Origin: Dickeya fangzhongdai
Lineage (GTDB): Bacteria > Pseudomonadota > Gammaproteobacteria > Enterobacterales > Enterobacteriaceae
Assembly: GCF_002812485.1 (NCBI RefSeq)
Contig: NZ_CP025003.1
Span: forward strand, 1,426,001 to 1,490,000
DNA length: 64,000 nucleotides
Reading direction: 5' to 3'
Notes under the pieces: model-generated
Seen by the model: only the letters and a program-made list of their open reading frames with translations
Told to the model about the DNA's origin: nothing
Database searches by the model: none
Shown: one piece after another, positions 54,897-64,000 of the stretch
How positions within the stretch are numbered: position 1 is the first letter of the stretch
How the letters are laid out: every line of letters begins with the position of its first letter
Translations under genes and position numbers: made by a program

Positions 54897-57704
54897 ATGC
54901 AGAACGGCGCAATGAAGGCCTGGCTGGATTCCTCCTATCTGGCGGGCGCGAACCAGTCCTACATAGAGCAGCTCTATGAAGATTTTTTAACTGACCCGGA
55001 TTCTATCGATCACAGCTGGCGTTCGATTTTTCAACAACTTCCCACCACTGGGGTTAAACCGGATCAACTTCACTCCAAAACCCGCGACTATTTCCGCCGC
55101 CTGGCGAAAGACGCTTCGCGTTATACCTCTTCCATTACCGATCCTGACAACGATGCCAAGCAGGTTAAGGTATTGCAGCTGATTAACGCTTTTCGTTTCC
55201 GTGGTCATCAGCATGCCAATCTTGATCCGCTGGGTTTATGGAAACAGGAACACGTACCGGATCTGGATCTTGCCTATCACAACCTGACTGACGACGACCT
55301 GAAAGAGAGCTTCAATGTCGGCTCGTTCGCCATCGGCAAGGAAACCATGCAGCTTGGCGAGCTGTACGCGGCGCTCAAGCAGACCTACTGCGGCCCGATT
55401 GGCGCAGAATACATGCACATCACCAATACCGAAGAAAAACGCTGGATTCAGCAGCGCATCGAGTCGGTAGTGGGGCTGGCGAGTTTTACCGTCGAAGAAA
55501 GAAAGCGTTTTCTGAAAGAGTTGACCGCCGCCGAAGGGCTGGAGCGCTATCTGGGCGCCAAGTTCCCAGGTGCCAAGCGCTTCTCGCTCGAAGGGGGCGA
55601 TGCGCTGATCCCGATGCTGAAGGAAATCATCCGTCACGCGGGTAAAAACGGTACGCGCGAAGTGGTGATGGGGATGGCCCACCGTGGGCGTCTCAACGTG
55701 CTGGTGAACGTGATGGGTAAAAAACCCCAGGATCTGTTCGATGAGTTCTCCGGCAAGCACAAAGATCACCTCGGTACCGGCGACGTGAAATACCATCAGG
55801 GTTTCTCGTCTGATATGGAAACCGAAGGCGGCAAAGTGCATCTGGCGCTGGCGTTCAACCCGTCGCATCTGGAAATTGTCAGCCCGGTGGTGATTGGATC
55901 GGTACGCGCGCGTATCGATCGTCTGGACAACCCCAGCAGCTCTCTGGTGTTGCCGATCACCATTCACGGCGACGCCGCGATTGCCGGTCAGGGCGTGGTG
56001 CAGGAAACCCTGAACATGTCTAAGGCTCGGGGTTACGAAGTAGGCGGTACTATCCGTATCGTCATCAACAACCAGATCGGTTTCACCACGTCGAATCCGC
56101 GTGATGCTCGTTCCACCGAATACTGTACCGACATCGGCAAGATGGTGCAGGCGCCGATTTTCCACGTCAACGCCGACGACCCGGAAGCGGTGGCGTTCGT
56201 CACCCGTCTGGCGCTGGATTTCCGCAACACCTTCCAGCGTGATGTATTCATCGATCTGGTGTGCTACCGCCGTCACGGTCATAACGAAGCCGATGAGCCG
56301 AGTGCTACCCAGCCGGTGATGTACCAGAAGATCAAGAAACACCCGACGCCGCGTAAAATCTACGCCGACCGTCTGGAGCAACAGCAGATGGCGACGCTGG
56401 AAGACGCCACCGAGCTAGTCAATCTTTACCGCGACGCGCTGGATGCCGGCGAATGCGTGGTAGACGAGTGGCGCCCGATGGATATGCACTCCTTCACCTG
56501 GATGTCTTATCTCAACCATGAGTGGGATGAGCCTTATCCGCACAAGGTTGAAACCAAACGCCTGCAGGAGCTGGCGCACCGGATCAGTGAAGTGCCGGAA
56601 GCGCTGGAAATGCAGCCGCGCGTCGCCAAGATTTATAACGACCGCGCCGAGATGGCGGCGGGTGAAAAACTGTTCGACTGGGGCGGAGCGGAAACGCTGG
56701 CTTACGCCACGCTGGTGGATGAGGGCATCCCGGTACGTCTGTCCGGTGAAGACGCCGGGCGCGGCACCTTCTTCCATCGTCATGCGGTGGTGCATAACCA
56801 GAAAGGCGGTTCCACTTACACGCCGCTGGCGCATGTGCATAACGCGCAAGGTGTGTTCAATGTCTGGGATTCGGTGCTGTCTGAAGAGGCGGTGCTGGCG
56901 TTCGAATACGGTTATGCCACCGCCGAACCGCGCACGCTGACTATCTGGGAAGCCCAGTTCGGCGACTTCGCCAACGGCGCGCAGGTAGTGATTGACCAGT
57001 TCATCAGTTCCGGCGAGCAGAAGTGGGGCCGTATGTGCGGTTTGGTGATGCTGCTGCCGCACGGCTATGAAGGTCAGGGACCGGAGCACTCCTCCGCGCG
57101 TCTGGAGCGTTATCTGCAACTGTGCGCCGAGCAGAACATGCAGGTGTGCATTCCGTCCACGCCGGCGCAGGTGTACCACATGTTGCGCCGTCAGGCGTTG
57201 CGTGGCATGCGTCGCCCGCTGGTGGTGATGTCGCCGAAATCGCTGCTGCGTCATCCGCTGGCTACTTCCACGCTGGATGAACTGGCAAGCGGCCAGTTCC
57301 AGCCGGCGATTGGGGAAATTGACGAGCTTGATCCGAAAGCGGTGAAGCGCGTCGTGCTGTGTTCCGGCAAGGTCTACTATGATTTACTGGAACAACGTCG
57401 CAAGAATGAACAGAAAGATGTGGCGATAGTGCGTATCGAACAGCTGTACCCGTTCCCGCATCAGGCCGTGCAGGCCGCGCTGGAGCCGTTCGCTCACGTA
57501 CATGATTTTGTCTGGTGCCAGGAAGAGCCGCTGAACCAGGGCGCGTGGTACTGCAGCCAGCACCACTTCCGTGAGGTGATTCCTTTTGGCGCCTCGTTGC
57601 GGTATGCCGGTCGTCCGGCCTCTGCTTCACCCGCCGTCGGCTATATGTCCGTACACCAGAAACAACAACAAGCTCTGGTTGATGACGCGCTGAACGTTAA
57701 TTAA
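54897..57704 (+). CDS. sucA: 2-oxoglutarate dehydrogenase E1 component
   Basis: SucA is the thiamine-diphosphate decarboxylase of the 2-oxoglutarate dehydrogenase complex. The 935-residue protein begins MQNGAMKAWLDSSYLAGANQS and has the conserved VMGMAHRGRLNVL, HGDAAIAGQGVVQETLNMS and VINNQIGFTT blocks, with the C-terminal EQLYPFP and WCQEEPLNQGAW region. Length is close to E. coli (933). sucB follows 17 bases after its stop. Confidence 0.98.
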   Translation: MQNGAMKAWLDSSYLAGANQSYIEQLYEDFLTDPDSIDHSWRSIFQQLPTTGVKPDQLHSKTRDYFRRLAKDASRYTSSITDPDNDAKQVKVLQLINAFRFRGHQHANLDPLGLWKQEHVPDLDLAYHNLTDDDLKESFNVGSFAIGKETMQLGELYAALKQTYCGPIGAEYMHITNTEEKRWIQQRIESVVGLASFTVEERKRFLKELTAAEGLERYLGAKFPGAKRFSLEGGDALIPMLKEIIRHAGKNGTREVVMGMAHRGRLNVLVNVMGKKPQDLFDEFSGKHKDHLGTGDVKYHQGFSSDMETEGGKVHLALAFNPSHLEIVSPVVIGSVRARIDRLDNPSSSLVLPITIHGDAAIAGQGVVQETLNMSKARGYEVGGTIRIVINNQIGFTTSNPRDARSTEYCTDIGKMVQAPIFHVNADDPEAVAFVTRLALDFRNTFQRDVFIDLVCYRRHGHNEADEPSATQPVMYQKIKKHPTPRKIYADRLEQQQMATLEDATELVNLYRDALDAGECVVDEWRPMDMHSFTWMSYLNHEWDEPYPHKVETKRLQELAHRISEVPEALEMQPRVAKIYNDRAEMAAGEKLFDWGGAETLAYATLVDEGIPVRLSGEDAGRGTFFHRHAVVHNQKGGSTYTPLAHVHNAQGVFNVWDSVLSEEAVLAFEYGYATAEPRTLTIWEAQFGDFANGAQVVIDQFISSGEQKWGRMCGLVMLLPHGYEGQGPEHSSARLERYLQLCAEQNMQVCIPSTPAQVYHMLRRQALRGMRRPLVVMSPKSLLRHPLATSTLDELASGQFQPAIGEIDELDPKAVKRVVLCSGKVYYDLLEQRRKNEQKDVAIVRIEQLYPFPHQAVQAALEPFAHVHDFVWCQEEPLNQGAWYCSQHHFREVIPFGASLRYAGRPASASPAVGYMSVHQKQQQALVDDALNVN

Positions 57705-57721
57705 ATGAATAAGGATAGATA

Positions 57722-58948
57722 ATGAGTAGCGTAGATATTCTTGTCCCTGACCTGCCTGAATCGGTAGCCGATGCGACTGTGGCTACCTGGCACAAGAAAC
57801 CGGGCGACAGCGTCCAGCGTGATGAAGTGCTGGTTGAAATTGAAACCGATAAAGTCGTGCTGGAAGTTCCTGCGATTGAAGCCGGCGTGCTGGAAGTGGT
57901 GCTGGAAGCGGAAGGCGCCACCGTGACGTCCCGTCAGGTCCTGGGGCGTTTGCGTCCCGGCGACAACTCTGGCAAGGAAACCAGCGAAAAAGCGCAGAGC
58001 AAAGAATCGACGCCCGCACAGCGTCATACAGCCGGGCTGGAAGATGAGAATAACGATGCCCTGAGTCCGGCTATCCGTCGTCTGATTGCCGAGCACGATC
58101 TGGACGCGGCTGCCATCAAGGGCAGCGGTGTCGGCGGCCGTATCACTCGTGAAGACGTGGAAAAACACCTGGCTGCTCAGAAACCGGCTGGCAAAAAGGC
58201 GGATGCGCCTGCCGCAGCGCCGGTTTCATCTGCACCGGCTCTGGGCAACCGTAGCGAGAAACGCGTTCCCATGACCCGTCTGCGTAAGCGTGTGGCCGAG
58301 CGTCTGCTGGAAGCCAAAAACAGCACCGCCATGCTGACCACGTTCAACGAAATCAACATGAAGCCAATCATGGATCTGCGCAAGCAGTATGGCGAGGCGT
58401 TCGAGAAACGTCACGGCATTCGCCTGGGCTTCATGTCCTTCTATATCAAGGCCGTTGTGGAAGCCCTGAAGCGTTTCCCGGAAGTGAATGCGTCCATTGA
58501 TGGCGAAGATGTGGTTTACCATAACTACTTTGACGTCAGCATCGCGGTGTCGACCCCGCGCGGTCTGGTGACGCCGGTGCTGAAAGATGTCGATCTGCTG
58601 GGTATGGCCGAGATCGAGAAGAAAATCAAAGAACTGGCGGTGAAAGGCCGTGACGGCAAACTGACCGTCGAAGAGCTGACCGGCGGTAACTTCACCATCA
58701 CCAACGGCGGCGTGTTCGGTTCCCTGATGTCGACCCCGATCATCAACCCGCCGCAGAGCGCGATTCTGGGGATGCACGCCATCAAGGATCGCCCGATGGC
58801 GGTGGATGGTCAGGTGGTGATTCTGCCGATGATGTACCTGGCATTGTCCTACGATCATCGTCTGGTCGACGGCCGTGAATCGGTCGGTTTCCTGGTTACC
58901 GTTAAAGAGATGCTGGAAGACCCGGCCCGCTTGCTGCTGGATGTCTAA
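57722..58948 (+). CDS. sucB: 2-oxoglutarate dehydrogenase E2 component (dihydrolipoyl succinyltransferase)
   Basis: SucB transfers succinyl groups to CoA and forms the complex core. The 408-residue protein has the lipoyl domain with Lys44 in [11 protein letters not shown], an Ala/Pro-rich linker, the peripheral subunit-binding domain ([33 protein letters not shown]), and the catalytic domain with [12 protein letters not shown] near the end. It is followed by a 138-base gap with a hairpin before sucC. Confidence 0.98.
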   Translation: MSSVDILVPDLPESVADATVATWHKKPGDSVQRDEVLVEIETDKVVLEVPAIEAGVLEVVLEAEGATVTSRQVLGRLRPGDNSGKETSEKAQSKESTPAQRHTAGLEDENNDALSPAIRRLIAEHDLDAAAIKGSGVGGRITREDVEKHLAAQKPAGKKADAPAAAPVSSAPALGNRSEKRVPMTRLRKRVAERLLEAKNSTAMLTTFNEINMKPIMDLRKQYGEAFEKRHGIRLGFMSFYIKAVVEALKRFPEVNASIDGEDVVYHNYFDVSIAVSTPRGLVTPVLKDVDLLGMAEIEKKIKELAVKGRDGKLTVEELTGGNFTITNGGVFGSLMSTPIINPPQSAILGMHAIKDRPMAVDGQVVILPMMYLALSYDHRLVDGRESVGFLVTVKEMLEDPARLLLDV

Positions 58949-58960
58949 CGCGTTGCAGTG

Positions 58961-58991
58961 AAAGGCGGCCGGCCTGCGCCCTGCCGCCTTT
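58961..58991 (+). repeat. Hairpin between sucB and sucC
   Basis: Nine-bp arms (58961-58969 with 58983-58991) around a GC-rich loop. Only a short AT tail follows, so it is more likely an mRNA-stability or attenuation element than a full terminator. Confidence 0.55.
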
Positions 58992-59086
58992 ATTATGTGC
59001 TATGCAGGCCGTTGCGAACGCGCGGCGGCGTTATCCACGACAGAGAGTCTTTGGACTTATCTTCAAACTTAAATGGATAGAACATC

Positions 59087-60253
59087 ATGAATTTACATGA
59101 GTATCAGGCAAAACAGCTCTTTGCGCGGTATGGTTTACCGGCGCCTACCGGTTACGCCTGCACAACACCGCGTGAAGCGGAAGAAGCGGCATCCAAGATT
59201 GGCGCAGGTCCGTGGGTCGTGAAGTGTCAGGTACATGCCGGCGGCCGCGGCAAGGCCGGCGGCGTGAAGCTGGTGAACAGCAAAGAAGAGATTCGCGCCT
59301 TTGCCGAAAACTGGCTGGGCAAGCGTCTGGTGACCTACCAGACTGACGCCAGCGGCCAGCCGGTTCACCAAATTCTGGTGGAAGGCGCGACGGACATTGA
59401 TAAAGAACTTTACCTGGGTGCGGTCGTCGACCGCGGCACTCGTCGTGTGGTGTTCATGGCATCCACCGAGGGTGGGGTAGAGATTGAGAAAGTTGCGGAA
59501 GAAACGCCGCACCTGATCCATAAAGTCGCGCTGGATCCGTTAACCGGCCCGCAGCCGTATCAGGGGCGTGAGCTGGCGTTCAAGCTGGGCCTCAGCGGCA
59601 AGCAGGTGGCGCAGTTCACCAAAATTTTCATGGGACTGGCGACCCTGTTCCTGGAGCGTGATTTGGCGCTGGTGGAAATCAACCCGCTGGTGATCACCAA
59701 ACAGGGCGATCTGATCTGTCTGGACGGCAAGCTGGGCGCCGACGGCAATGCCTTGTTCCGTCAGCCGGAACTGCGCGAAATGCGCGACCACTCTCAGGAA
59801 GACGCGCGTGAAGCGCATGCCGCTCAGTGGGAACTGAACTATGTGGCGCTGGATGGCAATATCGGCTGCATGGTAAACGGCGCCGGTCTGGCTATGGGAA
59901 CCATGGACATCGTGAAACTGCACGGCGGTTCACCGGCCAACTTCCTTGATGTGGGTGGCGGCGCTACCAAAGAGCGTGTTACTGAAGCCTTCAAGATCAT
60001 CCTGTCCGACGACAAGGTGAAAGCGGTTCTGGTGAATATTTTCGGCGGTATCGTGCGTTGCGACCTGATTGCCGACGGTATTATCGGCGCGGTAGCCGAA
60101 GTGGGTGTGAACGTTCCGGTGGTGGTGCGTCTGGAAGGCAACAATGCCGAACTGGGAGCGCAAAAACTGGCGGATAGTGGTCTGAATATCATTGCTGCGA
60201 CCAGCCTGACGGATGCGGCTCAGCAAGTGGTTGCTGCAGTGGAGGGTAAATAA
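59087..60253 (+). CDS. sucC: Succinyl-CoA synthetase beta subunit
   Basis: SucC, with SucD, makes ATP (or GTP) from succinyl-CoA. The 388-residue protein begins [20 protein letters not shown], has the ATP-grasp region with [18 protein letters not shown] and [13 protein letters not shown], and the C-terminal [17 protein letters not shown] block. Length equals E. coli. Its TAA shares a base with the sucD ATG (TAATG). Confidence 0.98.
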   Translation: MNLHEYQAKQLFARYGLPAPTGYACTTPREAEEAASKIGAGPWVVKCQVHAGGRGKAGGVKLVNSKEEIRAFAENWLGKRLVTYQTDASGQPVHQILVEGATDIDKELYLGAVVDRGTRRVVFMASTEGGVEIEKVAEETPHLIHKVALDPLTGPQPYQGRELAFKLGLSGKQVAQFTKIFMGLATLFLERDLALVEINPLVITKQGDLICLDGKLGADGNALFRQPELREMRDHSQEDAREAHAAQWELNYVALDGNIGCMVNGAGLAMGTMDIVKLHGGSPANFLDVGGGATKERVTEAFKIILSDDKVKAVLVNIFGGIVRCDLIADGIIGAVAEVGVNVPVVVRLEGNNAELGAQKLADSGLNIIAATSLTDAAQQVVAAVEGK

Positions 60254-61125
60254 TGTCCATTCTGATCGATAAAAACACCAAAGTCATCTGTCAGGGTTTT
60301 ACCGGCAGTCAGGGGTCGTTCCATTCAGAGCAGGCGATTGCTTACGGTACGCAGATGGTTGGGGGCGTGACGCCAGGCAAGGGCGGCACCGAGCATCTGG
60401 GTCTGCCGGTATTTAATACCGTGCGCGAAGCGGTAGAAGCCACTGGCGCGACAGCGTCGGTCATCTATGTCCCGGCGCCGTTCTGCAAGGACTCCATTCT
60501 GGAAGCCATTGATGCCGGCATCCAGTTGATCATCTGTATCACTGAAGGTATCCCGACGCTGGATATGCTGACGGTGAAAGTGAAGCTGGAGCAGAGCGGC
60601 GTTCGGATGATCGGTCCGAACTGTCCGGGGGTCATTACGCCGGGCGCCTGCAAGATCGGCATCATGCCGGGCCACATTCATCTGCCTGGCAAGGTAGGCA
60701 TCGTGTCCCGTTCCGGTACGCTGACCTATGAAGCGGTGAAGCAGACTACTGATACCGGTCTGGGTCAGTCGACCTGCGTAGGTATCGGCGGCGACCCGAT
60801 TCCGGGCTCAAACTTTATCGATATTCTCAAGTTGTTCGAGCAGGATCCGCAAACCGAAGCCATCGTGATGATCGGTGAAATCGGCGGCACCGCGGAAGAA
60901 GAAGCGGCAGCTTACATCAAAGAGCATGTTACCAAACCGGTAGTGGGTTACATCGCTGGGGTTACGGCGCCGAAAGGCAAGCGCATGGGCCATGCCGGCG
61001 CGATTATCGCGGGCGGCAAAGGTACGGCGGATGACAAATTCGCTGCGCTGGAAGCGGCGGGCGTCAAGACCGTACGCAGCCTGGCTGATATCGGCGATGC
61101 GGTAAAAGCCGTGCTGGGGCGTTAA
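60253..61125 (+). CDS. sucD: Succinyl-CoA synthetase alpha subunit
   Basis: SucD is phosphorylated on histidine during the reaction and binds CoA. The 290-residue protein has the N-terminal CoA-binding fold ([21 protein letters not shown]), the [12 protein letters not shown] block, and the phospho-His in [17 protein letters not shown], near residue 247. It is the last gene of sdhCDAB-sucABCD. Confidence 0.98.
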   Translation: MSILIDKNTKVICQGFTGSQGSFHSEQAIAYGTQMVGGVTPGKGGTEHLGLPVFNTVREAVEATGATASVIYVPAPFCKDSILEAIDAGIQLIICITEGIPTLDMLTVKVKLEQSGVRMIGPNCPGVITPGACKIGIMPGHIHLPGKVGIVSRSGTLTYEAVKQTTDTGLGQSTCVGIGGDPIPGSNFIDILKLFEQDPQTEAIVMIGEIGGTAEEEAAAYIKEHVTKPVVGYIAGVTAPKGKRMGHAGAIIAGGKGTADDKFAALEAAGVKTVRSLADIGDAVKAVLGR

Positions 61126-61139
61126 GCCGCAGGCTCAGC

Positions 61140-61207
61140 ATACCGGAAAAGTAGTGTGTAATATTTTCAAAGTTCGACATGTTTGGCCACCTCGGGTGGC
61201 CTTTTTT
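61140..61207 (+). ncRNA. sdhX: Candidate SdhX (RybD) RNA from the sucD 3' untranslated region
   Basis: In E. coli and Salmonella the 3' end of the sdh-suc mRNA is processed into the small RNA SdhX. The same position here has a short AT-rich single-stranded stretch ending in a strong terminator hairpin with a T-run, the layout of an Hfq-binding 3'-derived RNA. I did not verify seed conservation; the 5' end is approximate. Confidence 0.5.
61185..61207 (+). terminator. Terminator of sdhCDAB-sucABCD
   Basis: Seven-bp stem (61185-61191 with 61195-61201), loop TCG, followed by six T residues. Confidence 0.93.
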
Positions 61208-61827
61208 ATATTTGAAGCTTGTCGCAAAAATATAGCCTGAAAGAAAAATATTTAATCAATCCGGCAACAATAAAGTAACAATGAGCGCATAAATTAAAAA
61301 ATTCTATATTTGAGATCAACTCGCGCTATTTTTAATTAAAATAAGAAATATATTATTAACGACACGCATCGGAAACCGCCCAATTACATTGGATTAACAT
61401 TTGATGAAATGTAAAATAAAAGACGCATTTTATTAACATTGGGATGGATATTTGTTTTAGATCAAAAATCCAGGCTGGATATCCATTTGAAAATAAGATT
61501 AAATTGCGTCAGGTCAATTGTGTCTTTGGCGGTATGCGGTGCAGAGGTTGGCGTAGAATCAAAAAACTCAATCCGCATCACGTAAAAACCTATTTATTGT
61601 AGGGTTGTAGAGGCGTAATATACCGATACTCTTATCCGAGTATGCTATTTGTAATTCTGTAATTTCTCTTTGGCTTACTTTTCAAATGCGCCGTGGTGAC
61701 GTGGTAGCGCATATTGAGGCCTGTGCTAAAGCAATTGTTGTGTTCTTTAGGTTACTAACTGCCGGGTATTTAGTGGCTTGTCCGTACAGCGAGCTAAAGA
61801 CCCTCCTGCGAGGAGCAAGGAGTTAAG
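61208..61827. other. Long cydA upstream region
   Basis: These 620 bases hold no gene I can support. The left part (61210-61500) is strongly AT-rich, with several TTAACATT/ATTAAC-like stretches that could be ArcA sites. The right part holds a stem formed by ATGCGC (61685-61690) and GCGCAT (61706-61711), and a small CTCCT/AGGAG hairpin just before the AAGGAG of cydA. In E. coli cydAB is under ArcA and FNR; I could not find a clean TTGAT-N4-ATCAA site. Confidence 0.6.
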
Positions 61828-63393
61828 ATGTTTGATGTAGTCGAACTGTCACGTTTACAGTTTGCCTTGACCGCGATGTATCATTTCCTGTTCGTGCCTT
61901 TAACGCTGGGGATGGCGTTTTTGCTGGCGATCATGGAAACCGTGTATGTCCTGTCCGGCAAACAAATCTACAAAGATATGACCAAGTTCTGGGGCAAGTT
62001 GTTTGCAATCAACTTTGCTCTCGGCGTTTCCACCGGTCTGACCATGGAATTCCAGTTCGGTACTAACTGGTCATATTACTCTCACTATGTCGGCGATATC
62101 TTCGGTGCACCTCTGGCAATCGAAGGATTGATGGCGTTCTTCCTGGAATCCACTTTCGTCGGGTTGTTCTTCTTTGGCTGGGATCGCCTGGGCAAAGTGC
62201 AGCACATGGCGGTAACCTGGCTGGTGGCATTGGGTTCCAACCTGTCTGCGCTGTGGATCCTGGTGGCTAACGGCTGGATGCAGAACCCGGTCGCGTCGGA
62301 TTTCAACTTCGAAACCATGCGCATGGAGATGGTGAGCTTTGCCGATCTGGTGCTGAACCCGGTTGCACAGGTGAAATTCGTTCACACTGTCGCCGCGGGT
62401 TACTGTACCGGCGCGATGTTCATTCTGGGCATCAGCTCTTACTACCTGCTGAAAGGGCGCGATGTCGCTTTCGCCAAACGCTCCTTTGCTATCGCAGCCA
62501 GTTTTGGTATGGCGGCGGTGCTGTCTGTTATCGTGCTGGGCGATGAGTCCGGTTATGAAATGGGCGACGTGCAGAAAACCAAGCTGGCGGCCATCGAAGC
62601 TGAATGGGAAACCCAGCCAGCGCCGGCGGCGTTCACTCTGTTCGGTATTCCGAATCAGGAGACGATGGAGAATAAGTACGCGATTCAGATTCCCTATATG
62701 TTGGGCCTGATCGCCACCCGTTCTACCGACAAGACCGTTACCGGCCTGAAAGAGTTGATGGAACAGCATGAAGTGCGCGTTCGTAACGGGATGAAAGCTT
62801 ATCACCTGTTGCAGCAACTGCGTTCCGGCAACACCGATCCGGCGGTTCGTGATGAATTCGTCAAGAACAAGCAGGATCTCGGTTATGGCCTGCTGCTCAA
62901 GCGCTATACCACCAATGTGGCTGATGCCAGCGATGCGCAGATCAAACAGGCGGTCAAGGATTCTATCCCGCGTGTGGCGCCGTTGTACTTCTCCTTCCGC
63001 ATCATGGTGGCCTGTGGCGTGCTGATGTTGTTGATCATCGGTCTGTCTTTCTGGACGGTGCTGCGCAACAAGATTGGTCAAAAACGCTGGCTGCATCGTA
63101 TCGCGCTGTACGGCATCCCGTTACCGTGGATTGCCGTTGAAGCCGGCTGGTTTGTGGCTGAATACGGCCGTCAGCCGTGGGCGATTGGTGAAGTGTTGCC
63201 GACAGCTGTCGCCAACTCCTCGCTCACCGCGGGAGACATCCTGTTCTCCATGGGACTGATTTGTGGTCTTTACACGCTGTTCCTGGTGGCTGAAATGTAC
63301 CTGATGTTCAAGTACGCACGTCTGGGTCCAAGCAGCCTGAAAACGGGGGCCTATCACTTCGAACAGCCGATCGCGGCTCAGGAAGCACGGTAA
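61828..63393 (+). CDS. cydA: Cytochrome bd-I ubiquinol oxidase subunit I
   Basis: CydA is the haem-bearing subunit of the high-affinity bd oxidase used at low oxygen. The 521-residue membrane protein has the haem b595 ligand His19 ([14 protein letters not shown]), the haem b558 ligand region [17 protein letters not shown] (His near 186), a periplasmic Q-loop (about 250-380) and the GEVLPTA segment. The ATG follows AAGGAG at a good distance. Unlike E. coli, it comes directly after sucD with no mng genes between. Confidence 0.98.
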   Translation: MFDVVELSRLQFALTAMYHFLFVPLTLGMAFLLAIMETVYVLSGKQIYKDMTKFWGKLFAINFALGVSTGLTMEFQFGTNWSYYSHYVGDIFGAPLAIEGLMAFFLESTFVGLFFFGWDRLGKVQHMAVTWLVALGSNLSALWILVANGWMQNPVASDFNFETMRMEMVSFADLVLNPVAQVKFVHTVAAGYCTGAMFILGISSYYLLKGRDVAFAKRSFAIAASFGMAAVLSVIVLGDESGYEMGDVQKTKLAAIEAEWETQPAPAAFTLFGIPNQETMENKYAIQIPYMLGLIATRSTDKTVTGLKELMEQHEVRVRNGMKAYHLLQQLRSGNTDPAVRDEFVKNKQDLGYGLLLKRYTTNVADASDAQIKQAVKDSIPRVAPLYFSFRIMVACGVLMLLIIGLSFWTVLRNKIGQKRWLHRIALYGIPLPWIAVEAGWFVAEYGRQPWAIGEVLPTAVANSSLTAGDILFSMGLICGLYTLFLVAEMYLMFKYARLGPSSLKTGAYHFEQPIAAQEAR

Positions 63394-63405
63394 CAGGAGT
63401 CCACT

Positions 63406-64000
63406 ATGTTTGATTATGAAGTATTGCGTTTTGTCTGGTGGCTGCTGATTGGTGTGCTGCTGATCGGTTTTGCGGTCACCGATGGTTTCGACATGGGCGT
63501 AGGTGTTCTGGTTCGCCTGATGGGTCGCAACGATGTAGAGCGCCGTGTGATGATTAACAGCATCGCGCCGCACTGGGACGGTAACCAGGTTTGGTTGATC
63601 ACGGCGGGCGGCGCACTGTTCGCTGCCTGGCCGATGGTTTACGCCGCCGCGTTTTCCGGTTTCTACATCGCCATGATTCTGGTGCTGGCGTCTCTGTATT
63701 TCCGTCCGGTCGGCTTTGACTACCGGTCGAAAATCGAAGATCCGCGTTGGCGTAACATGTGGGACTGGGGCATTTTCATCGGTAGTTTCGTACCGCCGGT
63801 GGTCATCGGGGTGGCATTCGGCAACCTGCTGCAGGGCGTGCCGTTCCATGTGGATGAGTATCTGCGCCTGTACTACACCGGCAATTTCTTCCAGTTGCTC
63901 AATCCGTTCGGGTTGCTGGCGGGCGTTGTCAGCCTGAGCATGATCGTGGCTCAGGGCGCTACCTATCTGGTGATGCGTACCTCTGGCGATCTGCACTTCC
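63406..64000 (+). CDS. cydB: Cytochrome bd-I ubiquinol oxidase subunit II, 3'-truncated by the window edge
   Basis: CydB is the partner membrane subunit of CydA. The visible 198 codons begin [33 protein letters not shown], followed by [28 protein letters not shown], both hallmarks of the family. It starts 12 bases after cydA behind ACAGGAG and runs open to the right edge; the full protein is about 379 residues in E. coli. Confidence 0.97.
   Translation, partial: MFDYEVLRFVWWLLIGVLLIGFAVTDGFDMGVGVLVRLMGRNDVERRVMINSIAPHWDGNQVWLITAGGALFAAWPMVYAAAFSGFYIAMILVLASLYFRPVGFDYRSKIEDPRWRNMWDWGIFIGSFVPPVVIGVAFGNLLQGVPFHVDEYLRLYYTGNFFQLLNPFGLLAGVVSLSMIVAQGATYLVMRTSGDLHF

Overview
The window is a stretch of core chromosome from a gamma-proteobacterium of the order Enterobacterales. 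Nearly every protein is recognisable as an ortholog of an Escherichia coli protein and the order follows the E. coli lnt-to-cydAB region. Several features point away from E. coli itself: nagD, chiPQ, dtpD and the mng genes are missing from their E. coli positions, a methyl-accepting chemotaxis gene sits between fldA and ybfE, an SMR efflux gene sits beside the tRNA array, and NagE lacks its IIA domain. I infer a soft-rot relative (Pectobacteriaceae, probably Dickeya or a close neighbour). That is inference from gene order and protein similarity recalled from memory, not a database result.

Layout, left to right. (1) 1-3811, minus strand: leuS-lptE-holA; holA runs off the left edge. (2) 4070-5275: ybeL, then an intact IS200-type insertion sequence. 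(3) 5330-8557, minus: the glutamate/aspartate ABC transporter gltIJKL, with a probable SroC decoy RNA between gltI and gltJ and a pair of NtrC-like sites upstream. (4) 8914-14607, minus: miaB, ybeZ-ybeY-corC-lnt. (5) 14830-17235: ubiF, an EmrE-like gene, and a six-gene tRNA array (Met-Leu-Gln-Gln-Met-Gln) read from a strong promoter. (6) 17454-24449: asnB, nagBAC and the divergent nagE. (7) 24615-27666: glnS, fur, fldA. (8) 28085-34137: a chemoreceptor, ybfE, ybfF, seqA-pgm and a small EamA-type permease. (9) 34223-42113, minus: kdpFABC-kdpDE potassium uptake and sensing, behind a well conserved KdpE operator; kdpE has no ATG, GTG or TTG start. (10) 42537-49383, plus: ybfA, ybgA-phrB, ybgI, the 5-oxoprolinase genes pxpBCA, and nei. 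(11) 49490-61125: gltA and the divergent sdhCDAB-sucABCD TCA-cycle operon. (12) 61828-end: cydA and the start of cydB.

Functionally the region joins central carbon metabolism (citrate synthase, succinate dehydrogenase, 2-oxoglutarate dehydrogenase, succinyl-CoA synthetase) to respiration (bd oxidase, ubiquinone synthesis), amino-sugar use (nag), nitrogen and glutamate supply (gltIJKL, asnB, glnS), metal and redox control (fur, fldA), potassium homeostasis (kdp) and translation or RNA quality (leuS, miaB, ybeY, tRNAs). I found no clearly new multi-gene system. The observations most worth a second look are the missing kdpE start codon, the tandem NtrC-type sites before gltI, a perfect 28-bp palindrome after lnt, the NagE domain loss, and the IS200 whose end hairpin appears to close the ybeL transcript.
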